From Chara braunii (taxonomy: Eukaryota; Streptophyta; Charophyceae; Charales; Characeae), in NCBI GenBank assembly GCA_003427395.1, contig BFEA01000010.1, positions 1,517,324 to 1,539,709 on the forward strand: a DNA stretch of 22,386 bases, written 5' to 3'. The notes under the pieces are model-generated. The model was not told the DNA's origin and searched no databases. It saw nothing but the letters and a program-made list of their open reading frames with translations. Shown here piece by piece: positions 7,960 through 16,952 of this stretch. Made by a program: the position numbers and the translations under genes. Numbering within the stretch: position 1 is the stretch's first letter; every line of letters starts with the position of its first letter.

Positions 7960-8619
7960 TTACTGCCCAGCTGCCCTGCGTCGAGCCTCCCTCGCACGAG
8001 CCTCAATCTCTTGTTGCATTAGTCTCTTTGACCTCTGTAGGCCAAGAAGCTCGTCCTCCGTAAAGAACGTCGTTGGGAATATGTCCTCCCCCTTGCTCAA
8101 CTTTTGTGTGCCTTTCATTGCCCATTCATATCGCAGGATGCTAGCCCATTGGTCGAACCAGCCGGTAAAAGACGGCCCAAATTCTCTTATCCATTTGTCC
8201 TTTTCTTCCCCGGAGTCCTCCTCTCTCCCCCGTACTTCCCTTGTGGGTGTTGTCACTTCGTCCTCCTCCTCCTCGCTGCTGAGGTCTATGACCTCGATGG
8301 ACTCCTCCTCCTCCAACCTCGGCCTTTTCCCTAGGTTCCCCTCTTCCTCACTACTAGTGTCATTGTCTGATGGAAGGACTATTGGTTCCCCCTCCCTCAG
8401 GGGCGACGGTCTCCTGGTCCCTTGCTTTCTCCCACCTCTATTTACAACCAGATTGTGATCGAATCCCATATACAGCTTCCTCTTCCTGGAACTTGATTCC
8501 CCGGCCTGTCTTGTTGGTTGCTGCTCGTTCGGCCTGTTGATTGCGTTGTTGTCATTCTCATTTCCAAACTCCATTTTTGTCTTTTCTTGCTTTTCTTTTT
8601 TTTTCCTGGTCCTGTTCAT
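7960..8619 (-). CDS. Acidic nuclear-type accessory protein with SUMO-interaction-like motif, downstream of pol
   Basis: An intact ORF of 219 residues from ATG 8619, or 204 residues from the ATG at 8574, which avoids a Lys-rich start. No family was recognised. Residues 1-60 are polar with basic clusters (RKKK, SRKRK). Residues 79-135 are strongly acidic. IEVIDL (108-113) followed by SSEEEE is a textbook SUMO-interaction motif. PIVLPSDNDTSSEEE (79-93) is a weaker second candidate, and KRPRL (98-102) could be a nuclear signal. Residues 143-190 look folded and aromatic (GWFDQW), and the end is a charged helix (about 195-217). It lies 410 bases downstream of the integrase end, same strand, where some plant Ty3/gypsy elements carry an extra ORF. 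Unlike pol it has no lesion. The function is unknown; a host nuclear or SUMO partner is inference. Confidence 0.6.
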   Translation of the reverse strand: MNRTRKKKEKQEKTKMEFGNENDNNAINRPNEQQPTRQAGESSSRKRKLYMGFDHNLVVNRGGRKQGTRRPSPLREGEPIVLPSDNDTSSEEEGNLGKRPRLEEEESIEVIDLSSEEEEDEVTTPTREVRGREEDSGEEKDKWIREFGPSFTGWFDQWASILRYEWAMKGTQKLSKGEDIFPTTFFTEDELLGLQRSKRLMQQEIEARAREARRRAAGQ

Positions 8620-8751
8620 ACATAACAGTCACCGCCTCCCCTCATACGCACACATTCCCCCCGCTCACTCCCATTTGCAGCTTTGGAGGCTTCCCTAGAA
8701 CTCTTGCTTGCCCCCATATAGTTGGTAGTCCCATTATCCCTTGGAACCCTT

Positions 8752-8893
8752 GACACATTGTCCCAGCACATGGGTGCCCCATGTAGGCAGTCCACATCAC
8801 CCCACAAAAACTATGATACATTTTTCGGCACATAGATACCTCGTGTAGACAGTCCCCAGAGTTACCCCACAAACACTATAATACACTATCCCG
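8752..8893. repeat. ~64-bp tandem repeat, about 2 units, between integrase and accessory ORF
   Basis: ACACATTGTCCC, ATACATTTTTCGG and ATACACTATCCCG start near 8752, 8815 and 8880. Units share GGCAGTCC or GACAGTCC and ACCCCACAAA. The short minus ORFs here (8616-8872) follow the repeat and are not called. Confidence 0.65.
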
Positions 8894-9030
8894 TGCTTCC
8901 AAGCCCAATCACAGTCAGCCCAGGCAGTCTCCCCATGTTCCACAGGAAAAACGACACAAACGGACAACCCCTGCAGTCATGATTACTTCCGCAGGAAGGC
9001 GGTATAGACTCATAGCCAGCTGCCTGCTTT

Positions 9031-10370
9031 TCAAGTTGTCAATTCCCCTGTTTCCGTATCCTGCGCCTCTTGTAACCATTGCTCCACAGGATCCCTGCTC
9101 AAAAACCTGACCATCCTCTGTCCCAAAAATGACCCTCTTATATTAGTACCATCAAGGTCCTCAAGTTCGAAAGTGTTCAGTCCCACCCGCTTTGCGATCC
9201 TGTACGGGCCTTTGAACCTTTTTTCCAACTGCCCAGACCATGTGCTTTCAAGTGTCGAGTTCCTGACTATTACCTTTTCTCCCACTTGAAGCGGCTCCTT
9301 CCGGATACCTGATCCCACCTGGCTTTGTCCCTCATTCGACTATTTATTACCCGACTGACCACCTCCTCCAAGGCTTCCTCATTTCTCACGACCTGTTGGC
9401 AACGCGCGGCAACTAGTTCATTCGTAGACATGTGCGGATTGTCATTTAGCCTGTTCCAGGTAGGAACCAGGGCTTCCACCGGGAAATCGATCTCCCTCCC
9501 ATACCAGAGTTCTGTCGGGATGCATCCCGTAGTCCTTTTCGGCGTCATGTTCTCCGAGAAGACTGCCTGCTTAAGGTATCGAGGTCAGTTTCCCAAGTCA
9601 TCCACTGCCAACTTGGCAATTGTGTTCTTCAATGCCCGGTGTCCCCTTTCTATTGGTGCATTGGCCTCAGGGTGATATGGCTCGATGATCTTGATAGGTA
9701 CGCATAGTGCCTTAAGCCTGCCCAACACCTCCTGGTTGACGAACTCCGTTCCATTGCCCGCTATGAACCTACGCACAAAGGGGTGCCTAAGATAGAAGTC
9801 TTCTATCCAATCGGCCACTCCCTTCCCTGTCTTTCTCTTGAGTGCTACCGCCTCTACGTAGCCACTGAGGTTATCCCTTGCATCCAGGATGTACCTATAT
9901 CCATCTGTTGACACCGGCATGACCGCAAGGTCGAGGTGGACTAAGTGCCCCGGCCCTAGTACCCGGGTAGGTCTAAGGGGCTCGAAGACACGTGCGGTAC
10001 TCCTTTCCTGGCATATCAGGCATGTCTGGCAGTACGTTGCCACCATACTTGCCATACCTGGCCAGTAGTAGAGTGGTGCGATTTTTGCCTGTGTCCCTTT
10101 GGACGACCGGTGTCCTCCGGCTAGCCCATCGTGCATTGCCTGGATTATGTCCACCAACCTAGACCTTCCGCATACGACACGCCTAGGCATCATTCCTTCT
10201 TCTTTTTTGAACAGGTGACCGGGCCTCAGAACATACTTTTCGGCTTCCTCCTTTGCCTTGGGACTGACTTCCACAGGCTGCTTATTTCCTATAAGCAACA
10301 GACCAATTTCTCGAAAGATGCCCTCATACATCTGGATAAGAAAAAATTCTCGCTCCCTCTGGTCGGTGTC
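9031..10370 (-). pseudogene. Ty3/gypsy integrase (HHCC, DD35E core, GPY/F tail), inactive
   Basis: Joins retrotransposon cDNA to host DNA, as the C-terminal part of Pol. The main frame (10331-9588, 248 residues) has the zinc-binding HHCC set (H67, H74, C101, C104), the first catalytic Asp D134 (HLDLAV) and the Glu E228 (PIERGH). The position of the second Asp, exactly 35 residues before E228, is Gly192 in AGNGTEF, so the catalytic triad is broken. A TGA at 9587-9585 replaces the residue before PRYL, where relatives have Trp. The same frame continues through TTGCIPTELWYGRE to 9270. A frameshift near 9300 leads to the C-terminal module 9318-9031 with RFKGPYRI (GPY/F domain). No chromodomain is seen. 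The frame is continuous with RNase H across a TAA at 10373-10371. Confidence 0.9.
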
Positions 10371-11267
10371 TTACTCCTCCTGAGCCTGGTTCACTAGATA
10401 TTGCCGCTCTCTTTGCGTCCAAGTTTCTACCAAATTCATCACAGCCTCCCGACCCCCTTCGACAACCATTGCCATCAGCTGTTCCTTTGGCCCCATCATT
10501 GCTCCCCACGAATCCTTCTCATGCTTGCGTCTAATCGTGGTGACTGGTCCTTNCCTGAGTTCCGCAACTACCGCAGGTGCGCCCTTTTCCAAAGTCTGGA
10601 TCAACAGTTGACCCGTTGTCGACACGGTGTCCGCCATCTCATTGTCCACGACAAGGGTCCCTCCTTCGTATTCCAGGAAAGCGTCAATTGGCTCCGCGTC
10701 TTCTATCCCTTCCGGCGTGATACACACCCTACTCAACCCGTCTGCCCTGTTTCGAAGTCCCGCAATTCGTTCGACCTTGTAGTCGAATTGCCATATGAGG
10801 CCTATCCATCTGCCGACTGTCGGATCTATAGGCTTATAGTTTTTTAGTGCCCCGGCAACGTTGGTTGGATCGATCCTCAGGATAAACCGCCTTCCGAACA
10901 GGTATGCCTGAAAGGTCTTAAGGCAATGTAGGATCGCTAAGACTTCTTTCTTGAACTGTGAGTAGCGCCGTTCTGCCGAATTCAAGGTTCTACTTTCAAA
11001 TTTAATTGGCCTTTCCTTGCCTTCCTCGCTTTTCTGTATCAGCACTCCTCCAACTGCCAGTGGTCCCCCATATGTTTCTAAGATGAAGGGCCGTCCTACC
11101 TCATCGTTGAAACAGGGTGCTGCTAGGGTGACCTGATCGGAAGACACGATGTCTTTAAGGGTCTGGGCTGCCGCTTCTCTATCCTCGGTCCATTCCATAG
11201 TACCACCTTCTCTAATCATTCCGCGGATAGGCTCTGCTATCTTCGCGAATCCTTTGATGAAGATCCT
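10371..11267 (-). pseudogene. Ty3/gypsy RNase H domain of Pol
   Basis: Degrades RNA in RNA:DNA hybrids during reverse transcription. The RT-connected RNase H fold is clear: PFILET, LAVGGVLIQ, RRYSQFKKEVLAIL (catalytic Glu), FILRIDPTN (Asp) and RNRADGLSR (last Asp). The first catalytic Asp of the usual TDAS/TDAG motif is Tyr50 here (ETYGGP, codon 11072-11070), which should abolish activity. A TAG at 11270-11268 separates it in frame from reverse transcriptase, and a TAA at 10373-10371 separates it from integrase. A base call N at 10553 gives one unknown residue. The tail after RADGLSR (about 120 residues) is a linker, partly Glu/Gln-rich. Confidence 0.9.
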
Positions 11268-12382
11268 CTAGAACCCGACCACCCCTAGGAAGGCTCGTAC
11301 TTCCGTCGTGGTGCGCAGGGGTGTCGACCATTGAGAGATCTTATCTGTTTTTGCCGGGTCGGGTCGTCTCCCGTAAGCCCCACAGCGAAACCCCAATATG
11401 GTTACCTCCGGAACAGCCAGGATGCTCTTTGGTCCACTTGCGGTAATATTATAAACTAGGAACCGCTGTAAGAGGTTCTTGATATCCTGCAGGTGATCCC
11501 AGACAAACTTTCGCACGCCCGACTCAACCTCTGTCTCATCCTTGTTTTGCGCGCCCTTTATGGGGTTATCGTCTATATATGGCTCGTATTTCTCTGTGAA
11601 CATATCTCCTGCTACAGCCAGCATTCTCCTCTGCGCCTCCGCCACCGCATTCGTGAAACCCATAGGAGTCACTTGCATCTGCAGCTGCCCTACTGGTGTG
11701 TGCATGGCGGTATACGGCCTATCCCTCACGTCGAGCGGCAATTGGTCATATCCTGAGTATAGGTCTATCAGGGAGTAAATACTTCGTCCAACATGCAATT
11801 CGGCCAGCAAGTCCGCCTGTGGGAGCGAGCCCGCGTCCCTAATTGTTACTGCATTAAGCTTCTGCAAATCCTGGATTCACCTGAGCGTCTTGTTGGGCTT
11901 CCGGAAAACGAACCATTTGTTCGCGTAAGGGGATGCGGTGGGTTCAGCCACGAATGAATCTATCTTGGCTCTAAGCAGGTCGGTGACCTCTGCCGTTATC
12001 CCAAACTCATAGGCAGACCCTTGATCATTCCAACACTCATGCTCTACCGTGTGGATCCTAACAGGGAGGATTAATTTCGCATCTAACTGTCCTTTCTGGT
12101 GATCATTGAAAGCAAAGGCTAAATTAAACTCTTGGCAGGTCCTCCTTATCAACCGAGTTTCGTTCTCTGTTAGGAACCCATCTACCCCTATTTTCATGGT
12201 TTCTGCTACCTCATCCGGTATCCGATGCCCTTCCGTTGCTCGCCTCTCCCTTATTACCCGCAGGACCTCCTCCTCTTTTTCCAAGGCCTCTTCCTTTGAT
12301 GTCTCCACTAGGATCGAGACCGGCCTAGCCTTCTTTCCTACGGGTTTGTACTTTCGCACACTGCCTTCGGGGATCGTTCTCC
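11268..12382 (-). pseudogene. Ty3/gypsy reverse transcriptase
   Basis: Copies element RNA into cDNA. The N-terminal part (to 11877) has SPYANKWFVFRKPNKTLR. A TGA at 11879-11877 follows, then IQDLQKLNAVTIRD in the same frame, SLIDLYSGYDQ (first catalytic Asp) and YIDD (11579-11568, the catalytic pair). The thumb/connection has ILGFRCGAYG and RAFLGVVGF, ending at a TAG (11270-11268) after which RIFIKGFAKIAEPI continues in frame. The YIDD box and DLYSGYDQ wording resemble the Ty3 families known from fungi and plants that have a QDLQ-LN motif. Entry from the protease frame is by a -1 change near 12383. The two stops sit where relatives usually have Trp or Tyr. Confidence 0.93.
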
Positions 12383-13975
12383 TAAAAAATGAACGGTCGG
12401 AATCGGCCTTGCTACCTCCAGGACGCGGGGCTGGATGCTGACCAGCTTCCCGTTCAAACAGTAGCCCTTTCGGACCCCGTCTTCAAATTTAGCGAGCGCT
12501 GCGGGGTCCACCCCCACCTTGTGGTACCCAATGGCTTTAACGAGTTGTAACAAGTGTGGGATTTCAAGCACCACCTCTGGTGTTTCGTTCCGACCCTCCT
12601 TTAGTTTGGGCAGGTTGGCCCCAAGTTCGACTTTCGACTCTTTTTCTGCCACCATAACTTCCAGGGCCTCGTCCTCTTGCCTCCTCTTCTTCATAGGTAG
12701 ACCTATCTTGATCCACTCCTTCTTGCTAAAGGCTTCCTCAATCATGATTTCTACCCTTTCCCTCATTCCTTCCATTCGTGCGAATGTCGGCGACCAAGTT
12801 GCCAATTTGCCTTTCGGCGGATCGCCTCCGGTCCCAAGTAGTCGGAGGAGTTCTCCGCGGCCGGTCACTGGGTCCTCTATGTCTACCATGTATGTGCCAT
12901 CGTGCAGATGCATACCTATCATCTCTACATTGGCACACCACGGTCTTCCGAGAATTATGTCATGGTCCATTTCGTTCATCACGGTCATCCGCTGGAAGGA
13001 CCAGATTGATTCCATGATCCCCGCCCTGACTGCGGATTTCGTAACGTACCCTGCAAAGGGATTCTCCCCGCCAGCTCCCCGGATACTCCCCATCACTTCC
13101 TTGTTTACGATGCAGCTTGTAACTGTTGCAAAATCCCGTCGTATGAGGGTAATTTCCGCACCGCCGTCCACTAATGCATTTGTGTGGTGGGTTCCGGTTT
13201 GGACCTTCAGCTTTCCTACGGGCAAGGCATGGAAGCTAAGCTTCGTCCCGGGCGACCCCCTCATGACTTCACCCCCTTCTCGGTCCGGTAGGCTTAGGCG
13301 GATGTCTGCAAAGGCCTTTTCCAGGTCCTCAAGATCTCCGGGAATTCGTTGGAGGTTGGAGACCCCTTGCGGCGTCTCGGGCTCTTCTGTTTCCTGCTCC
13401 TGTGGTTCCAGGGCCTTCTCTACCTCTATGCGCTTGCGCGTTAGCAACTGCCTGAGTCCTTTAAGCAGCCTTGGGCTGGCTTGCAGCATGGTCTGGAAGG
13501 ATACTGATACCATGGTACCCAGCATCTTACTCAGGGTGCCATCGATTTCGGGCGAGGTTAGGATCGGAATTCGATACCTGAACTTCTTCTTTGTCGCCGC
13601 AACTTTGTCTATCGGCTCCTCTTCCCTTACCTTCCCGTAGACCTTCTCCTGTTCCCCGGTCTCAGTCTCTTCCTGGTCTGCGCCAGTCCCAGCAACCTCT
13701 TCCATTACCGTGTCTCGAATAAGCTTCTTTTCCGCACTGGCCCGTCGGGTGGTGATGTTTACCCTGTCCTGCCCATTGCCTTCTAGGATGAAATTGGCCT
13801 GTGGCCCACGTCCCCTTGGTTGGTCCCAGACAATATCGGCTACCGGCTCTGCTTCTACGGCGGCTATATCCAAGTTATTGAGGACGATGACGGCACGCCG
13901 CATTCCTCCTGGCGAATTCCAATTTACGCGCTCTCCCTGGGGTCCGAGAATCTCACCCTTAAGGGACCTGCTCAT
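12338..13975 (-). CDS. Gag-Pol middle: linker plus retropepsin-type aspartic protease
   Basis: An open frame of 545 residues. Residues 1-240 are a linker. KKFRYRIPILTSPEIDGTL and SFQTMLQASPRLLKGLR (about 130-175) resemble the pre-protease region of Ty3-type elements. The protease core is ALVDGGAEITLI (D270, DGGA variant of D-S/T-G-A) with the second hallmark DIILGRPW (339-346). It would cut the polyprotein into Gag and Pol parts. Residues 350-545 link to reverse transcriptase. The frame ends at TAG 12340-12338, overlapping the RT frame, so expression of RT would need frameshifting or reflects a later deletion. The upstream junction with Gag also changes frame near 13985. Being uninterrupted over 1.6 kb contrasts with the rest of Pol. 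Confidence 0.85.
   Translation of the reverse strand: MSRSLKGEILGPQGERVNWNSPGGMRRAVIVLNNLDIAAVEAEPVADIVWDQPRGRGPQANFILEGNGQDRVNITTRRASAEKKLIRDTVMEEVAGTGADQEETETGEQEKVYGKVREEEPIDKVAATKKKFRYRIPILTSPEIDGTLSKMLGTMVSVSFQTMLQASPRLLKGLRQLLTRKRIEVEKALEPQEQETEEPETPQGVSNLQRIPGDLEDLEKAFADIRLSLPDREGGEVMRGSPGTKLSFHALPVGKLKVQTGTHHTNALVDGGAEITLIRRDFATVTSCIVNKEVMGSIRGAGGENPFAGYVTKSAVRAGIMESIWSFQRMTVMNEMDHDIILGRPWCANVEMIGMHLHDGTYMVDIEDPVTGRGELLRLLGTGGDPPKGKLATWSPTFARMEGMRERVEIMIEEAFSKKEWIKIGLPMKKRRQEDEALEVMVAEKESKVELGANLPKLKEGRNETPEVVLEIPHLLQLVKAIGYHKVGVDPAALAKFEDGVRKGYCLNGKLVSIQPRVLEVARPIPTVHFLGERSPKAVCESTNP
12383..12389 (-). promoter_or_regulatory. Possible -1 ribosomal frameshift site (T TTT TTA)
   Basis: In the protease frame the codons are CAT TTT TTA GGA. 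The heptamer T TTT TTA is a classic -1 slippery sequence, and slipping here lands exactly in the reverse-transcriptase frame (AGG AGA ACG), which is open upstream and through the protease stop at 12338. A simple one-base deletion near CCCC (about 12372) could explain the frame change equally well. No downstream pseudoknot was established. Confidence 0.35.
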
Positions 13976-14007
13976 CTCTGTCTCATGATATCATGGTTGA
14001 GTCTTGG

Positions 14008-14470
14008 GCAAGTCCGCACGAAATGTCCGACCATTGTGCATTACCTGCATTGCTCATTGGCCGGATCCCTTCTGCCATACCCCCGGTTTGCCACGGCTGC
14101 CGGGACTACAGCCTCTTGGGGCGGGAGAGCGGGTCGGGACACCTGCGCCTGCATTACTAGTAGCGCATTTTCCATTCTATCCATCTTGCTGTCAACCCCA
14201 TGCACTCGTTCGTGCAAGCTCTCTATCCCCTTCTTAACCTTATCCCCTATCTTCCCAGTCAAGTCTATAACCTCCCCTTCCTTAAGCAGGGCTAGCGTAT
14301 CGGTCACCACTGTCTTTTCTGAGAGGTCTGTTACCGTGCTGAAGTCCACATCCCTAGTGTACTCGAACTTGCTAGTCTATTGGTAAGCTGACAGAATCTT
14401 ATCTTTGTCGAACTCGGAGAACTGCCTAAGGAAGTACTTGCTCATTATTCGATCCATTACCCAGGGATTC
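14008..14470 (-). pseudogene. Gag C-terminal part with CCHC zinc knuckle (nucleocapsid)
   Basis: After the first Gag frame stops at 14457, the next frame reads WVMDRIMSKYFLRQF, a TAG at 14379-14377, then TSKFEYTRDVDFSTV and a helical region with heptad-like spacing (KKGIESLHERVHGVD). It ends in a zinc knuckle: Cys codons at 14049 and 14040, His at 14025 and Cys at 14010, that is C-x2-C-x4-H-x4-C. A TAA at 14043-14041 falls inside the knuckle, so this copy could not make it. In intact elements the knuckle binds element RNA. The frame shifts again before the protease ORF. Confidence 0.75.
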
Positions 14471-15563
14471 GTAGTGCCACTAGAGTGAACGCCCTCAGAA
14501 AGTCATTGTAAGTTGCATAGTTTCTCCTTTGGATTGCCGCCAATTCAGCCTCTGTAGCCATTTTTTTCGCCTTCAGGTACTTTCTCATCATCTCATTCCG
14601 GGTTTCCTTCCAGGATCCACTAGAGGAGACGATAGCCATAATGTCCCTTCCTAAGCTCAAGGATACGTGCTGCCCTAGGTGGTCCATCTTTTCTTCCTCA
14701 GTCCATTTTAGTAAGGCTGTCAGGTTCTCGTAATCTATCAGGAATTCCGTGATGTTTGCCCCATTGAAAGTGAGTTTCTTCTTTGCGTCTGCGAGATACC
14801 CCTGATTCTTATTCAGCGCCCGAGTGAGGGTGGCTACTATCCTTTTAAGTCCCCCTTCAGAGCTACCCGCCTCACCGACCGCATTATTCCCCTCTCCTTC
14901 CCTGCCTTCCTTGTGCTTTTCCCCGGTTTTCATTGTTCCCTCCGGATCAAACCAGCCTAACACCCTCTCTCTGAGACTCCAAGGTCCATCGCATCCCTTC
15001 GTTGCTTTGGATGTGGCGGGCAGACGACTAGCGCCGCTATCGATAGCCGGCGGGGTGGTGGCCTTTTCTGCCTCTATAGCCGGGGACTCCCCCTTTTCCT
15101 TCCCCTTCTTGCTGAGTGTTCCCTTATGGCTGTTATCTTTTGCTCCGTACCTGGCTTCGCCCTGACTGGTCCTGCGTCCCTCTCGCGATCCTTCCCCCTG
15201 GGGATCCTCTTCATTCCCGATCATCATTTGTTCAATAAGTCTTGCCTTATATTCTGCGGTCCGCCTTTCTATTTCTGCCAATTTGCGGCGTGCATTGGAG
15301 ACTTTCGCTTTCTTGGGCGTGGTTCCTCCGGAGTTCCGAGGACTCCCCTTTTCATCGTCCCTCCCTTCCCTATTCTCCTGCGGTCCCCTTTTGCTACCCC
15401 CAACTTTTCGTGAACTTTCCCCGGTGGAGAGGCCCTTCCCTTCTTCTTTGGTCTCTTCTGGCTTTGCTGATTCCTGATCTGACCCCTCGTTCTGTTTCTC
15501 ATCCCTATTCGTACCCTGACTCCCTCTGTTCTGCTGGTTGTCGTCCTGTTCTTGTGACGCCAT
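14457..15563 (-). CDS. Retrotransposon Gag (N-terminal and capsid-like part)
   Basis: The open frame extends from 15767, but the ATG at 15563 (MASQEQDD) is preferred because the 68 residues before it are basic and low in quality. From that start there are 368 residues. Residues 1-230 are charged and disordered, with a short helix at about 90-115 (RKLAEIERRTAEYKARL). Residues 262-368 resemble the capsid core of Ty3-type Gag: LTFNGANITEFL, YENLTALLKWTEEEKMDHL and TYNDFLRAFTLVALRI. Gag forms the cytoplasmic particle that packages element RNA. It is followed by a frameshift near 14465 into the zinc-knuckle segment. Identity rests on position before protease and on these capsid-like motifs. Confidence 0.8.
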   Translation of the reverse strand: MASQEQDDNQQNRGSQGTNRDEKQNEGSDQESAKPEETKEEGKGLSTGESSRKVGGSKRGPQENREGRDDEKGSPRNSGGTTPKKAKVSNARRKLAEIERRTAEYKARLIEQMMIGNEEDPQGEGSREGRRTSQGEARYGAKDNSHKGTLSKKGKEKGESPAIEAEKATTPPAIDSGASRLPATSKATKGCDGPWSLRERVLGWFDPEGTMKTGEKHKEGREGEGNNAVGEAGSSEGGLKRIVATLTRALNKNQGYLADAKKKLTFNGANITEFLIDYENLTALLKWTEEEKMDHLGQHVSLSLGRDIMAIVSSSGSWKETRNEMMRKYLKAKKMATEAELAAIQRRNYATYNDFLRAFTLVALRIPG

Positions 15564-16018
15564 TTCTTTACCTAGCCTGCACATGGGAATTTTTTTTTGC
15601 GAAAAATGGCCGGTTTTCCATCGCTTCCCTAGTTCCAGCCCTGAAACCCTGTTGTTTTCATGCCTTTTTCCGTCTTTCATAAGTCGGGACGACACTCCTG
15701 ACTTTTCTTTCACAGGGCAGCATTTAGATTTTCTTCCGCCGGGGGACTTGCCGCCGAGGTCTGGCATTTTGTCGTCGCCCTGCCTCGGCTCTCAGGGCGG
15801 TGTCTGAGCCCAGTGGCCTTCCCCTTGAGGATAGCCCTTCGGCTTTCTGACACCCAAATGCCCCGACGTTCCTGGCACGAGTGGTCTTCCTAGTTCCTTC
15901 CTGCCGCATCGTCAGGTAGGGCGGAACTCCAACCAGTGCCCCCCCCCTCTTGCTGATGGCTACTTTCTCATCTTAATACCCATCCTTTATTTTTCGCGTC
16001 TTCCCCTAGCGCCTCCTC
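15564..16018. other. Gag leader region, no gene recognised
   Basis: The space between the last array unit and gag. Open frames here look accidental. No promoter or primer site was recognised, so the array and gag may share one transcript. Confidence 0.4.
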
Positions 16019-16804
16019 TCACGCTAGTCCCTCAGGCCTGCCCTGTTCGTCCGGTTCCTCGAACAGGTCAGCCACCCCGGCAAGGTAGTTTTCTCCCATC
16101 TCTATTTCCCTAATGATTATTGGTTCGTATTCCTCAAACGCCAGGCGAGGCAACCCGAATATCAAAATTTCAATGAGGTCAAGTAATTCCCAGGCCTGAT
16201 TACCCCAGAACGGCCCATGCCTGACCGACATATCGTAAAACATCCCTGTCGTCTGTGGCCAGAAGTGGTGGATTCAGACCAGGGTCGAATCCACCAGATC
16301 CCTTGCCCTTGCGAGGCTGCCGAACACTAGGTCCACCATGAAGCGAGGCACTCGACACCTCAGCGCTGTCATTGGGGCCTTAAATTCCCGCCAACCTCCT
16401 ACCTCCACCCGGGTTCTCAGTCCCACATTCCTTCTCCCTCGCACTTCCTGGCCTACTCGGTTCAGTACCCTAGTAGCCCTCTGGAAGATTGGTAACAACC
16501 CATGCCCTACCGCCAGTTCCGTTCCTAACATGTGCCACCCGAGTTCTGGTAGGTATATGGTTCCAGTTACCCTGAGGTCAGTATACAGATCGTCCGCTGG
16601 TCCCCTGTTAATTCTCATACCATCCCACACACATTCCACCATCATGAACGCGTGGTCCCTTCCCAAGGTTACTGCTCTCCATTCGGTATCGATCCCTCGG
16701 ACCCTGTAGCTTACTGGGAGCGATACCTCCCATCCGTCTCCGCTTTCCATGGGGGGTCGGGGGTGCGTGGGCCGTCGCGACATCCGGGCGCGTCTCATCG
16801 CCAT
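16019..16804 (-). pseudogene. Array unit 4: unknown family, one in-frame stop
   Basis: A single frame of about 260 codons from ATG 16804, interrupted by TGA at 16276-16274 (codon 177) and continuing as IHHFWPQTTG to 16019. I do not recognise the family. Landmarks shared with the other units: WEVSLP (25-30), VECVW (56-60), IYLPELGW (83-90), GGWREF (136-141), RVPRFMVDLVFG (151-162), then GPFWGN, AWELLDLI and, near the end, IIIREIEMGENYLAGVADLFEE. The last motif aligns with unit 1 (NMAAGETFLEGVKDLFSD). No signal peptide, membrane segment or zinc motif is seen. It lies 455 bases upstream of gag. Trp-rich and well conserved in pattern, it looks like a once-functional globular protein. Confidence 0.65.
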
Positions 16805-16952
16805 TTTGATTTAGCGGCCCCCTGCACAGTTTAAACAGCAAGCGAGTTTGCTTATTCCATCCATTCCCCGACCCTTACCTGGGCAATTCCTCGGTCCTTG
16901 GCTTGATGCCTCCTTTCCTCTTCTATCACCTTTCCCACTTTCCTTGGCTCTT

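Noticed and set aside
8616-8872. Two short Cys/Met-rich minus-strand ORFs
   Set aside because: They follow the ~64-bp tandem repeat and have no independent support.
12519-13640. 373-codon plus-strand open frame
   Set aside because: Antisense shadow of the protease ORF, whose motifs are clear on the minus strand.
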